NCBI GenBank assembly: GCA_900128585.1
Contig: LT642192.1
Location: forward strand, 1 to 37,657
Source: Stramenopiles sp. TOSAG23-3
Lineage: Eukaryota; Sar
Length of the DNA stretch: 37,657 nucleotides
Direction: 5' to 3'
Shown here piece after piece: positions 1-9,813 of this stretch. Every line of letters begins with the position of its first letter. Within the stretch, counting starts at the first letter, position 1. A program made the position numbers and the translations under genes. Under the pieces are notes generated by a model, which had not been told where the DNA came from, made no database searches, and saw only the letters and a program-made list of their open reading frames with translations.

Positions 1-67
1 AGATAAAACCGGGAATTCCATTCCCTCCTTTCGGCAATGGAAGTTCTCGAAGAAAACCCCTACTGCC

Positions 68-2116
68 ATGGCATTTGTACAAATTTTATTCTCCTTGACA
101 GCTAGCAAGAAGAAAATGGTAAGGTTGATGCAACGGAGGTCTGAAGTTTTGAACGAGTTAAAGAGCATCGAAGAAAGAAAGACAGAATGCCGCGCTGTAA
201 TTGAACAAGAAGGCTATGATTTTTTAAGAGACTGCGTTCAAACGGACCTCGAGGCTCAGGCTTTGAAGATAAAAATCAAAACGAGCAGAAAAGAAAAACA
301 TATACTCAACGTGCAGACGACTGATACGGTACTACGAATAAAAGAATTGATGGAACATAAAGATGGGGTTCCCATCGGTCGCCAAACCGTCATTTTTCAA
401 GGCAACATTCTCGTTGACGGCGGGTTTTTGCACGAATACAACTTGTTCAACAAATGCTCAATCGATGTGCATTATTTAGATTTTCCCGTAGCAAAAAAGA
501 TGAATTCAGACCTTAGAGAAAAAACCAAAGAAGTTCTGGACTCTTTAGAAACGAATCTCGATGAGTTTGAGCCAGAAGATTTTGTGGAAGAAGCAGCGTA
601 TTTGAGAGAATTTTTATTTGATTTAAATGCCTTCGTCAGACAAGTAAACCTAGCGAAGTACAAGGCAAAGTTTCGCAAAAACCTCATAGCCGACAGCAGT
701 GGGAGGAAGAAACGCGTTATTCACAGCAAAAAAGGCAGGCGGTCGAAATTTTTGCATGGGTATGATGTCATCGTCGATCCCAGAGTCTTGGTGCGTGCCG
801 GACAAATGGAGTTGTCTCGTGCATCAATGCAGTGGGAAGACGCGTACAAGCAGTTGCGAGACATTGAAGGTCAAATACACTCAGAATTTATTATAACGTG
901 CCAGCGCACCTGGCGATTTAAAAAATGGCAAAGGAAATGTGTCAAACGTGAGGCGTGGCGGGGCGGCAAGGCCGCCCGAAGAATCAAAAGTCTGGAAAAA
1001 CAGAAAGAGCGAAAGATTGCAGCTTTGCGGAAAGCTTTCGAGAGGGAGCAGCAGCTTATTTTTATTAGAAACCGAAAGGCGGCAAAGGTGATGCAACGAA
1101 GATTCCGCGCGTTCATGAAACGGAAGTATCCGCCCAATGGTATTCGGCCAAAATGGGAGAAGAAAAGGAAAGAAGTGGGTCTCTCGGCCCTAGTTTACGA
1201 AGTGCCGACCCACGAGTGCCATTTATGCAATTTTGTAGGGAAAACGTATGACGACCTGCGGAACCATCTTAACGAACACAAAGCTAGAGACAGGCAAAGA
1301 AAGTGGCGTCTAGAAGCCGAGGCCGCCATGAAACGGATGGAAGAGGAGCTGTGGGAAAAGAACGAGAAAAAGCGGCTGAAACGAAAATCCATGGAGGCAA
1401 AGGAGCACAAATTTTTGGAGTCACTTCGTGCCGAACGCGAGAGGAAAGACAAACAAAAAAGCGATGAAGTAGCGAGGAGGCTTGAGCTCGGGATGGACCT
1501 GCCGTATACCCCTGAGGTAGCGGTCCTATACCTTTACAAACAATCGAATGTACCAGAAGAGGTGTACGGCGGTGTGCCGGGTGAAATATACCTGAACAAA
1601 CCCGTTATTACTATAGGCCGTGGGGGGAAAGCCGAAGTGCGTGTTCGCTCAAGCTATGCGTCACAACTCCTCTCGCGCATTCATTGCACCTTCTTTGTGA
1701 AGACACATCCGTACAGTGGACGCGTCAAAGTCTGTGTTGTCGACAACAACAGTACCAACGGTACGTTTGTTAATGGGTTCGAAGTTTATCCCTCTGATAA
1801 AACCCGTGTGCGGCGTGAGAGCAGTAGAAGAAGAAGAAAACGGGATAGTTCTGCCAAACTGTCCAGGTTATCAAGTCTATCGGCGACGTCCGGTGACCTT
1901 CCCCCTCCAACCGTAAGAACTTCTAGAAGCGTTTCATCAAGCCGCCTTGGCTCACGGGGGAGAACGCCCGAGACCCCTGCTGGAGCGATGGTCGAATTTG
2001 AGGATGGTGTTTATGTAGATGATGGTAACTTGGTTACCCTCGGCTGTGCGCCAGGGAGACCAAGCGGGCATAGCTTTCTGGTGTACCAGCTTGAAATTAA
2101 AAAGAAAACGCTATAA
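68..2116 (+). CDS. UBL - IQ motif - C2H2 zinc finger - FHA multidomain protein
   Basis: 682 residues, starting at an ATG in good context (CTGCCATGG). Residues about 65-138 read as a ubiquitin-like fold (KIKIKTSRKEKHILNVQ, then QTVIFQGNILVDGG). A basic stretch and two IQ-like helices follow (about 275-310 and 335-357, including KVMQRRFRAFMKRK). A C2H2 finger lies at about 383-403 (C-x2-C-x12-H-x3-H). A Lys/Glu-rich coiled coil covers about 405-470. The C-terminal half is an FHA phosphothreonine-binding domain, with the canonical GR, SRIH and NSTNGTFVNG motifs at about 515-570. This FHA domain appears split by a Ser/Arg-rich basic loop (about 578-640) before its final strands. IQ plus UBL recalls the ciliary protein IQUB, but the FHA and zinc finger do not belong to that family. 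Inferred role: a calmodulin- and phosphopeptide-binding scaffold. It converges on the cyclophilin gene with only 90 bp between stops. Confidence 0.85.
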   Translation: MAFVQILFSLTASKKKMVRLMQRRSEVLNELKSIEERKTECRAVIEQEGYDFLRDCVQTDLEAQALKIKIKTSRKEKHILNVQTTDTVLRIKELMEHKDGVPIGRQTVIFQGNILVDGGFLHEYNLFNKCSIDVHYLDFPVAKKMNSDLREKTKEVLDSLETNLDEFEPEDFVEEAAYLREFLFDLNAFVRQVNLAKYKAKFRKNLIADSSGRKKRVIHSKKGRRSKFLHGYDVIVDPRVLVRAGQMELSRASMQWEDAYKQLRDIEGQIHSEFIITCQRTWRFKKWQRKCVKREAWRGGKAARRIKSLEKQKERKIAALRKAFEREQQLIFIRNRKAAKVMQRRFRAFMKRKYPPNGIRPKWEKKRKEVGLSALVYEVPTHECHLCNFVGKTYDDLRNHLNEHKARDRQRKWRLEAEAAMKRMEEELWEKNEKKRLKRKSMEAKEHKFLESLRAERERKDKQKSDEVARRLELGMDLPYTPEVAVLYLYKQSNVPEEVYGGVPGEIYLNKPVITIGRGGKAEVRVRSSYASQLLSRIHCTFFVKTHPYSGRVKVCVVDNNSTNGTFVNGFEVYPSDKTRVRRESSRRRRKRDSSAKLSRLSSLSATSGDLPPPTVRTSRSVSSSRLGSRGRTPETPAGAMVEFEDGVYVDDGNLVTLGCAPGRPSGHSFLVYQLEIKKKTL

Positions 2117-2206
2117 AAACTAAAACACGATTAATAAGAATGGAGGTTTTGTATAAGAAAATTTTACCACTGCACCCGATTTGAAAAATTGCCCCCCACC
2201 AAAAAC

Positions 2207-2911
2207 TCATTTCTTCTTCTCTGCAAAGTCGTCGATTAAGCCGCAGGAGGTAATTATGACAGAAACGGTTGGTTTTCCTTCGCCCTCGCTTCCCGCTGAT
2301 TCCAGTCTATCAAGAACATCCAACCCTTCGACTATCTCCCCAAACACTACGTGTTTTCCATTCAAATTATTACAAGGAGCAAATGTGAAGAAAAATTGGC
2401 TTGTGTTGCTGTTCTTTCCTGTGTTGCACATCGCTACAAGCCCCCGTTTGTCCAGCTTTTTCTTCAGCCCCTTCTTATCATCTTGAAACTTCTTTCCATA
2501 AATAGACTCTCCCCCGGCACCAGTCCCCGTCATGAAGTCGCCCCCTTGTGCAATAAACCCCTTTACAATTCGATGGAAATTGCAGCCTTGGAAATGCAAA
2601 GGTTTTCCCGATTTACCTTTTCCTTTTTCGCCTGTCAACAAACATTTGAAATTCTCCACGGCTAAAGGAGACACGTCTTTCCAAAGCTTCAATACTATCC
2701 GCTGGTTTGGCATTCGTGTCAACATACGCTTCTGGGACCATTCATAGTCCGATGCAAATAGCTCAGGCAGACGTGCAAGTTCAGACCCTTGCAATTCCTC
2801 AAGACGGTTGGATAACAAACCGTACGTCAAATTTTTCGTTTTGACAAACGTTTTGCAGTTTTCATACCGCTCCTTCTCCTTGTCGATATCTAATTCAAGG
2901 AACCCGTACAT
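2207..2911 (-). CDS. Cyclophilin-type peptidyl-prolyl isomerase, divergent
   Basis: 234 residues. The first ~70 residues are a helical, charged extension of unknown function. The cyclophilin domain follows from about residue 70 (RIVLKLWKDVSPLAVENF). The catalytic block FHRIVKGFIAQGGDF keeps the Arg and Phe of the active site. NSNTSQFFFTFAP and LNGKHVVFGEI are the other conserved core blocks. Where CypA has Trp121 (the cyclosporin-contacting residue, before LDGKHVVFG) this protein has Asn (CNNLNGKHVVFG), so cyclosporin sensitivity should be low while proline isomerisation may persist. The C-terminus is EKKK-rich with no ER-retention signal. No signal peptide is visible, so it is probably cytosolic or nuclear. 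The upstream region is shared divergently with the IPT/TIG gene. Confidence 0.92.
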   Translation of the reverse strand: MYGFLELDIDKEKERYENCKTFVKTKNLTYGLLSNRLEELQGSELARLPELFASDYEWSQKRMLTRMPNQRIVLKLWKDVSPLAVENFKCLLTGEKGKGKSGKPLHFQGCNFHRIVKGFIAQGGDFMTGTGAGGESIYGKKFQDDKKGLKKKLDKRGLVAMCNTGKNSNTSQFFFTFAPCNNLNGKHVVFGEIVEGLDVLDRLESAGSEGEGKPTVSVIITSCGLIDDFAEKKK

Positions 2912-3658
2912 TGCTATTTCCTGTATTACCTCGGTATTAAAAAGTATCTACAAACTTTTGTAAAATGTTTCAATAAATAAACAATGGAAGGAACACAACC
3001 GTCGTTAGAATTTTTTGTGAAAATACCATCACTTACCCATCCTTGTCTTCTTGCCTTGTTTTCTGCTTCCCTCGTTCATTTCAATGTCGTGTCTAAATTG
3101 TCTAGGCCTCGCTGCCCCCAAGGAGGAGGACCCTCTCTCCTTCTTCTTTTTTTTTTTGTGTGTGTGGGAGGGAGGAGAGTGGAGAAGAATGGAGAATGGA
3201 GAAGAAGAAGAAGAAGAAGAAGAAGAAGAAGAAGAATTAAGAAGAAGAAGAAGAAGAAGCGAAGCGCAGAAGCGCATTCTTCACAGCAATCGTCTGGCTG
3301 AAGAATGCTGGCTGGTGTGTTATTATAAATAAGGTAGGTATAATACCAGGTACATGCAAAAGAAGAAAACAAACCGCAGGAACACAGCATCAAAAGAATA
3401 TGTTGTTGTACACCAACAACAACAAAAACAACAAAAACACAAAGCGCCGGGGACGACGACCGCAAGTTAAATTGTCTTTAGTACTACTACGGGTGCACGG
3501 TGCCTTTTCTTCTTTCTGTTGCATAGATTTTTTGAATGTAGGACTAATATTGGCTCTCTACGAATAAAGACAAATTTCAGAGCCATGAAGAAGAAGAATT
3601 GAGTGTAACTAGCTAGCTACAACTGAAAAAATATTTTGTTTTTGGTGCGCCTGACACA
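2912..3658. other. Divergent intergenic/promoter region with GAA and AAC microsatellites
   Basis: This 747-bp spacer lies between the divergent cyclophilin and IPT/TIG start codons, so it should hold both promoters. It contains a long GAA tract (3201-3259), a short C/A-rich AACAAC/AACAAAAAC stretch (about 3411-3441) and AT-rich sequence. No RNA gene or convincing ORF was seen. ORFs crossing the GAA tract encode only low-complexity Glu/Arg or Ser/Leu runs. Confidence 0.6.
3183..3260. repeat. (GAA)n polypurine microsatellite
   Basis: GGAGAAGAAT-type repeats lead into an almost pure GAA run (3201-3235), interrupted once by TTAA and continuing to 3259. All purines are on the + strand. The mirror symmetry of such tracts can favour triplex DNA. 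It lies about 400 bp upstream of the IPT/TIG start. Confidence 0.9.
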
Positions 3659-6600
3659 ATGGCCGGTTTGGGCACTCGAGCTGGTACGTGCTCGCACTTT
3701 GTAGCCTCTGAGAGCGGGAATTGTCGGGTATGCGGGCGTCCGAACTATCAGCACGATACAGTCTCTCTTGATTCATTTACATCTGCTTCTCCAGACCAAA
3801 AAAAACTTTACGTGACAAGCCTGGTGCCTGACCAAGGAGAGACCCAAGGAGGAGAGAAATTGTACATAATCGGCCGCAACTTTTTAGCATCTAGTCACTC
3901 AAAGGGCCATATGTGGGCAAAGTTTGGTAACTACAAGGTCCCAGTACTTTACGAAAGTTCCACCAAGCTAACCTGCACCAGCCCCTACGTTCCATTTGAG
4001 CTATTGGATTCAAACGAATTTTCTAGAACCCCCAAACCATCGCTGTCGTCTAAAACGAAGAAAAATTCCGCAGGGCCGCCAACGTACGAGTTTGCACTAG
4101 AAGTTCGGTTAACAGTGGACAACGGAGTCACTTGGTCAAACAAACAACTGTACAGGTTGAAAATAGATGGGAACAACGAAGGAAATAAATATAATTACAG
4201 TAGCTGTTACTACTGGGGGGGGCTGCCTCGGGTAGAGAAGAGGAAGCCAAAGAAAGGTGAGGTCTACGCACTGTATGACAAGTTCCTTGACGTTAGAAAG
4301 CGAATGCACCCCCACCAAAAGTACTGCTTGCAACATGCCATGGGGATCTTAGCGCTTATGTTATATTATAGTAGTCGCGGCCTCGTTCCGAAATTTGGAT
4401 TTGAAGAAATTAACAGCGCCTTTGAAGTGGTAACACGTTCTTACCCGTATACGTTTGACAAACGAAGAGACAAAATGGAGAAGTATGGGCTCTTTAAAGA
4501 CGTATTGGTTATGCTGTTAGAAGCGACGCCGATCGATGACAACGATGCGTCGAAAAACGCAGGGGGTGACAGCAAAAGTGTCAAAGATGAAACGGTAGAT
4601 GATGGGGCCCTGGGTGGAGCCCCGATTAATAAAACAGTGGCATTGGTCATTGACTGGCTCGGGTCATCTTTCTTTAGTGAATTTCTTGCCATTTTACTGG
4701 ATCGTTTAAGCTGGATGGAGCAGTCTGTAAGAGAGATCGCAATTACCAGGACGGTGGCAGGTCCCCACGCAGTAATTCTAATGGAGAATGGGCTGCTTGA
4801 GATACAGTCTTTTTCTCAGCCATCCGACTTTAGTTCGGCATTTGTCGATGGCCACCCTTTCCTGAACGAAACAGAAGTGGAAGCAGACGGTTGGCGATAC
4901 TGCCGCCAGTGGCACTTAGACGATGATATGAAACAACTTCCCATACCAACACTGGAAAATATTTCACACGGCGAATCTACCGAAATAACGTACTTTGACG
5001 TTATAGAGCGGCTGAAAAAGTACTTCCCAGAGCTTAATTTTTGCTGTGATCCGAGTATAATCAGCGTCTCCAAAACGAATGAGAAACTAGGCTGGCTGTT
5101 TTCCTCAGTCCCTGGCCTTGTTAGCCAGAAAATCAAGTTCTCCAAAATTGCATGTGGTATGGCCCACTTTTGTGCCGTGTCTGACGTTGTCTTTGGGCAC
5201 CGCCTTTACACATGGGGCGAGAATGGGGCTGGTCAGCTCGGACGACCAACCACCTCGCAGAATGCAAATATCCCAGGGATAGTTGATTTTAAAACCGAGC
5301 ACGGGTCCAACAGCATAGACAAGAGGGTGGACGTGATGCGGGTGGGTGTTGTGAATTGCGGGGAACTATATACAATATGCGCTTGCACGTCAGACGCAAC
5401 CGGTTTGACTCACATATTTTCTTTCGGGCAGCCGAACTCGCCAAACCTTGAAAAGTGCCATCGTGGGCTTCCCCACAAAGTCGTTGGGGTCGACCTCCCC
5501 TCAGAAGTCCTGATAGTCGACATTCCTACGGACATTGCCAATGACAGAAAGGCTGCGAGTGGCCAAGAATCAAGGGTGTGGAAGGCCGGGGAGCCTATGA
5601 CTATCGCAGGAAAATGCATGCCATTTTTTCCCCTAAGCGTTAAGACCTGGTACAATCTAGTATGGGACCAATGGTCCTTTTTTCGGCGTCGCAACATCAA
5701 GACGTTTAAGTTTGGAAATATATATGAGCACAGAAAGCCAGCAGTTTTAGGTCGCGCCACGATACCCATCCACTTTTCTTACGAACGGAGTCAGTATGAT
5801 GAAATCCACCAGCTCTATTTTGAAGCCATCGAAGAAGTGGATGTACTCATTGATCTAACCAATGCGACTTGCGATGACTACCGAAACAACTACAACATTG
5901 GGGATTCTGAACAGCTAGCGCCTGCCGATGAGGACATGATAAATGTGCAGAACATCGTAGAGGCGGACCTCCGCGATGGCGGCGGGTACACAATGTGGGA
6001 AAGCGGGGAGAGCGAAGACGACAGCTATGACTCGGATGACAGCGTGGTGATGAAATTGAATTTTGGTAGTGAGAAAAGTAGCCGTTTTGTGGGCCTGTAT
6101 ACCCCTGGAAAGGATGTGAAAATAAGCCCTGACCCCTCGTGGTTCGAGCTGCAAGATGAAATTCAACGATTGCAAAATTTGCTGAAAACCCAAAACGATG
6201 CAATTTCGGAAGAGGAAATGCTCCATGCTGAAGACTTGAATCAACAAGACGTGCTTAGCAAGGCGATGAAGGCTATTGGCCAGATTCACCTGTCCGCGGC
6301 AAACAGAATGACAGACGGTGACGAAAAGGTTGCAAGGGGAAGGGAAGAAATTTCGGATACTTCAATGGTTAAGAATGTAAAAGCTGTCCAGCTGGCTACC
6401 AGAAAGATGAGTTTTTTTAGTAAGCAGGATTTTCAGTCCTCACTACTGCAAACAAAGGCCGTCAAAAACATCGTTAACATGGCAGAAGGAAACGATAACC
6501 CGGACGCACTAAAACCGGCGCGCTCTTCCTCTTCGGGTTCCCCGAAATCACAACTAAGTTCCTCCGCAAGTTTCCTACGATCTCCGCTAAAAAAACGTTC

Positions 6601-7474
6601 TAGCATGATGTCGCATCTGTCTGAAGAGCAAGAGAAGCTTTCCTCGTTTGACTTTGTAAACGCTTTGAAACATTTTTCAGTTGAGAAATTGGGGAATTTA
6701 AAATCCCGCCTTCTTGCGGATTCCAGGGAGCTGTCTAGAAACGTAAAAGAAAGGGTGCGAAATATTCGGAAGATGAAAGAAGAGAAGAAAGAAACCGATT
6801 TGTATTTACAAACACACTTTGAACTGCAGAAGGATTGGATCTTAGTCGAAATACTTGAGCATGCAAAATCGTTTCCAAGTGACGAGATGATGCAGTTCCG
6901 ACAAGCTTACCGCAGCGGCAGAAGTGATTTTGAAGAGGCGCTGAGCAATGCAGAAGTACAATGGCAGCTACTCTGCGAACGCATGCCCAACCAACTGATC
7001 GATATATTCAACAAAAATCTAACCTCGTTGAAAGAAATCCGTGAAGGAAACAGCGATAAGCCGATCAGGGACGTTCTTCGTAACTTGCCCAACATATTTG
7101 TGGACGAGGGCAGCAATTTAGGACTAGGCGACTTCATCAACTTTAGCGATATGGAACTTGTTGGAGTGGTGGAACGGCTGACAGAGATGGCGCTCCATGA
7201 CATATATTTGTCCAGGGACGAGGGTCTGAAGTTGGTAAAAATTATCCAAGAAAATGCTGAGCTGAGATTAAGGACGAACCTGTTGCATCAGCTGCGACAA
7301 AATCGACTGCACTATCTTCAGACGGGTACCTTGCAGGCATCCCACCAAGACCCAGACACGGTCTTGCACAAGTATTACTTGTTTTCTGCGGATAACACGC
7401 TGATCCAGGAGGAAGAAGAAGGAACAGGGGACGTGATCAGTTCGTCTGAAAGCGAAGAAGATGGCGAGGAGTAA
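3659..7474 (+). CDS. Large IPT/TIG-domain protein with RCC1-like repeat and coiled coils
   Basis: 1271 residues, ATG start. A short Cys/His cluster (C11-x-H-x8-C-x2-C25) could bind zinc. Residues about 50-168 match an IPT/TIG immunoglobulin-like fold (LYVTSLVPDQGETQGGEKLYIIGRNF, then LTCTSP and LEVRLTVDNG). A helical region of unknown family follows. One clear RCC1-type blade lies at about 490-535 (IACGMAHFCAVS, then LYTWGENGAGQLGRP), with a degenerate second near 575-600 (HIFSFGQPNSPN). The rest is charged, with a possible coiled coil near 830-850, a Ser-rich linker (about 960-985), a long helical C-terminal region and an acidic tail. A complete RCC1 propeller (seven blades) is not visible, so it may be diverged or incomplete. 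Exact function unknown; a large cytosolic scaffold is the simplest reading. It converges on SKP1. Confidence 0.85.
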   Translation: MAGLGTRAGTCSHFVASESGNCRVCGRPNYQHDTVSLDSFTSASPDQKKLYVTSLVPDQGETQGGEKLYIIGRNFLASSHSKGHMWAKFGNYKVPVLYESSTKLTCTSPYVPFELLDSNEFSRTPKPSLSSKTKKNSAGPPTYEFALEVRLTVDNGVTWSNKQLYRLKIDGNNEGNKYNYSSCYYWGGLPRVEKRKPKKGEVYALYDKFLDVRKRMHPHQKYCLQHAMGILALMLYYSSRGLVPKFGFEEINSAFEVVTRSYPYTFDKRRDKMEKYGLFKDVLVMLLEATPIDDNDASKNAGGDSKSVKDETVDDGALGGAPINKTVALVIDWLGSSFFSEFLAILLDRLSWMEQSVREIAITRTVAGPHAVILMENGLLEIQSFSQPSDFSSAFVDGHPFLNETEVEADGWRYCRQWHLDDDMKQLPIPTLENISHGESTEITYFDVIERLKKYFPELNFCCDPSIISVSKTNEKLGWLFSSVPGLVSQKIKFSKIACGMAHFCAVSDVVFGHRLYTWGENGAGQLGRPTTSQNANIPGIVDFKTEHGSNSIDKRVDVMRVGVVNCGELYTICACTSDATGLTHIFSFGQPNSPNLEKCHRGLPHKVVGVDLPSEVLIVDIPTDIANDRKAASGQESRVWKAGEPMTIAGKCMPFFPLSVKTWYNLVWDQWSFFRRRNIKTFKFGNIYEHRKPAVLGRATIPIHFSYERSQYDEIHQLYFEAIEEVDVLIDLTNATCDDYRNNYNIGDSEQLAPADEDMINVQNIVEADLRDGGGYTMWESGESEDDSYDSDDSVVMKLNFGSEKSSRFVGLYTPGKDVKISPDPSWFELQDEIQRLQNLLKTQNDAISEEEMLHAEDLNQQDVLSKAMKAIGQIHLSAANRMTDGDEKVARGREEISDTSMVKNVKAVQLATRKMSFFSKQDFQSSLLQTKAVKNIVNMAEGNDNPDALKPARSSSSGSPKSQLSSSASFLRSPLKKRSSMMSHLSEEQEKLSSFDFVNALKHFSVEKLGNLKSRLLADSRELSRNVKERVRNIRKMKEEKKETDLYLQTHFELQKDWILVEILEHAKSFPSDEMMQFRQAYRSGRSDFEEALSNAEVQWQLLCERMPNQLIDIFNKNLTSLKEIREGNSDKPIRDVLRNLPNIFVDEGSNLGLGDFINFSDMELVGVVERLTEMALHDIYLSRDEGLKLVKIIQENAELRLRTNLLHQLRQNRLHYLQTGTLQASHQDPDTVLHKYYLFSADNTLIQEEEEGTGDVISSSESEEDGEE

Positions 7475-7857
7475 GAAGAAACCAGAATGCATGAAATATT
7501 ATCTTATCATATCATACGTTTTTTACGAAAAAACGGCCTGAAAGCTGCGTGAGTTCATTTTTATTGTACAGCACCAGAAAAAAAACTATAATAATAATAA
7601 ATTGTAACGATTTTTGCCTCTCTCGTTCTCGCTCTGTGCGCTTTTCCTCGTTTGAAAAAATGCCACAAAAGCTTGCCTGTCGTTTTCCATTTCATTTAAG
7701 GTCTATTCGGACTGCACTTTCTATCAACCTATCAGTGCTAGCAAACGTACGCTCCGGCCAGAAGAACCGTCCATTGCGACGCATGTAGAACCACGGAAGA
7801 AATATGGCGGTGTTGCACTGCGCATACTTCCCCCTTTTTCTTTCCTATCGTGTTCCT
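7475..7857. other. Convergent 3' spacer between IPT/TIG gene and SKP1
   Basis: 383 bp between two stop codons. It contains an AT-rich start, a small hairpin-like run (TTTTTTACGAAAAAAC near 7519-7534) and a short AATAATAAT run. The ORFs here are short and unconvincing. No copy of the ATTGGCTGTT 3' motif found at other convergent junctions was seen. Confidence 0.5.
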
Positions 7858-8391
7858 CTACGCCTCTTCGCACCACTTGTTCTCTTCTCGGACTTGGGCC
7901 TCTTCCTCAGGAGTGAAATCATTCACAATGTTAAACGTCTTGCGGATTTCTTCTGGAGTTTTCCCTTTAATCATCGACGCGACCTTTGCGCACGTCAAGT
8001 CGAGGAGACTTTTGATATCCATGTAATTAGCAGCAAGGATAAGTTCGAAGAGCATTTCCTGCTCGATTTGGACAAATTCTGCGTCCCATTCGCCTACGAC
8101 TTCTTTCATGTTTGGGCTTTTCAGGGGCTTCTCAATATCTTTCATGGGGCCGTTTGCTGTATGGTATTTGCAGAATTCAATGACCTTTGCTAGAACCTTG
8201 TTCTTCACATTTACCAAAGGGATTTCTTGGTCTGATTCCTCGTCTTCGTCTTCATCATCATCTGTTCTGATCATTGTCTTCACTAACTCTGACATCATCG
8301 CTACCTTCTTGGGGATGTCGAACTTGTCGCCTTCCTGGGAGACTAGGCAGATGTTGCCTTCGACTTCTTCCTCTCCTACTTTATCTGCCAT
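7858..8391 (-). CDS. SKP1: SKP1-like subunit of SCF ubiquitin ligases
   Basis: 177 residues, close to the usual ~160. The N-terminal BTB/POZ-like fold begins with CLVSQEGDKFDIPKKVAMMS. An acidic insert (DDDEDEDEESDQE) precedes VIEFCKYH. The C-terminal dimerisation/F-box-binding helices read LLDLTCAKVASMIKGKTPEEI and end in the near-universal Skp1 tail EENKWCEEA. It bridges cullin-1 and F-box proteins in SCF complexes in cytosol and nucleus. The start is an ATG followed by Ala. The acidic loop is longer than in yeast or human but typical of protists. Nothing indicates truncation. Confidence 0.97.
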   Translation of the reverse strand: MADKVGEEEVEGNICLVSQEGDKFDIPKKVAMMSELVKTMIRTDDDEDEDEESDQEIPLVNVKNKVLAKVIEFCKYHTANGPMKDIEKPLKSPNMKEVVGEWDAEFVQIEQEMLFELILAANYMDIKSLLDLTCAKVASMIKGKTPEEIRKTFNIVNDFTPEEEAQVREENKWCEEA

Positions 8392-9021
8392 TGTTCCTGT
8401 TTGCTGTTGTCTTTTGCTCGGTTTTCTTCACTTGTTCAGTTAATCTTCTAAAAGAAAGCATACACTATTGTTCTCCACTCCCCGCGTACGATTTGTGGAG
8501 TATAGAATTAGTGTTTGTATCGTAGCCCCCACCATCCCTCTCTCTCATCACTTGAACGAAACAGAGCGCGATACACCCTTTCTTTCTTGTTGTTGTGCGT
8601 GTTGTTACTTTCTCATCATCTTCTTTCTTTTTTTGATTACTTTCTTCTTGTTAATTTTTTAGTCCTTCCTGTGTTCTTGTATGATGTGTTCTTCATATTA
8701 GTTAGGTTTTGTTAACCAATTATTCTCTCATTGTTTCTTCTTAGTTATTTTTTAGATTCTATTTTTTTTAAGTGGTACCATTTTACAGGTACATAGTATT
8801 GAATCCCTTTTGAAATCCCATTTAGTATAATAATATTTATACTTAATATATTATGTAATGTACTATGTAAAATAAGAATTTTTAGATTTTCTTTTCATAC
8901 GTTTTATAACATTTGCTTCATTCAATTGATTTGATGCTATTACGGTACTATCACTGGTGGTTGTGCTAGGCGGGGCTGGCTGGTGGTCAGGACAGGGCGA
9001 GCAGCAGGCGCCGCGCGGGCG

Positions 9022-9038
9022 AAATGGAATCGAATTCC
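9022..9038. repeat. Short perfect inverted repeat after GC-rich patch
   Basis: ATGGAAT-CGA-ATTCCAT: 7-bp arms around a 3-nt spacer. It follows a strikingly GC-rich run (about 8955-9020) in otherwise AT-rich DNA. It may be a fragment of a transcribed structured RNA or chance. Confidence 0.4.
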
Positions 9039-9332
9039 ATCTTTGAAAAATAAGGGTATAATATTTACAGGTTTGTTTCTCAATTCTTAATAATAAATAC
9101 ATAACTATTGATTAAAATTTACTCACAGTGAAATCTTAGTTTTATTTTATAAATTTATCCTTACGTTATGAATTCGTGGCTTGAACGGAAAATGAAAGAA
9201 TTGAACTCCTTTGGTTTTTAGTGCTATTTATATGTATATATTTTTAAGTTATCCATCCCGAAATTGATGTCAATCAGGTGGGAGATCCTTATCAACTGTA
9301 CTCTTTGCTGTATCCCTTCTAAAAGCCCTTAT

Positions 9333-9350
9333 CCCTTCCCCAAGGAAGGG
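9333..9350. repeat. GC-rich stem-loop
   Basis: CCCTTCC-CCAA-GGAAGGG gives a perfect 7-bp stem with a 4-nt loop. It is flanked by another CCCTTATCCC-rich stretch and GGGCGGGGACGACGC. It stands out in an AT-rich gene-free region. No known RNA family was recognised. Confidence 0.45.
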
Positions 9351-9549
9351 CGGGGACGACGCATGGGGATGTGGCATAAATACTACCTGCTATTCAAATG
9401 TAAATAAATGCATTCTTCAATCCATCTTTCTTCTCATTTTTTCTTCACTTGATCTTTTTTTTTCTTATTTATTTATAGTTTAATGTTATTCAAATGTATT
9501 GTTATTTAATTTTCTTCGTTTTCACAGATAAATGTAAATCAAAGAAAGA

Positions 9550-9686
9550 TCGAAGAAGAAAAAAAGGAAGAAGGAAAGAGAGAAAGAAAGAAACAAAGTA
9601 AGAAACAAAGAAAGAAACAAAGAAAGAAAGAAAGAAAGAAAGAAACGAAGTAAGAAACAAAGAAAGAAACAAAGAAAGAAAGAAAC

Positions 9687-9745
<59 letters not shown>

Positions 9746-9782
9746 GAAACAAAGAAACAAAGAAAGAAACAAACAAAGAAAC

Positions 9783-9813
<31 letters not shown>

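Noticed and set aside
3029-3465. ORFs crossing the GAA tract upstream of the IPT gene
   Set aside because: Low-complexity Glu/Arg or Ser/Leu products of a microsatellite, overlapping on both strands.
9230-9400. Spliceosomal U2 or U4 snRNA in the C/G-rich patch
   Set aside because: A few words resemble U2 (TTATCA), but the conserved 5' end, branch-site and Sm sequences are absent.
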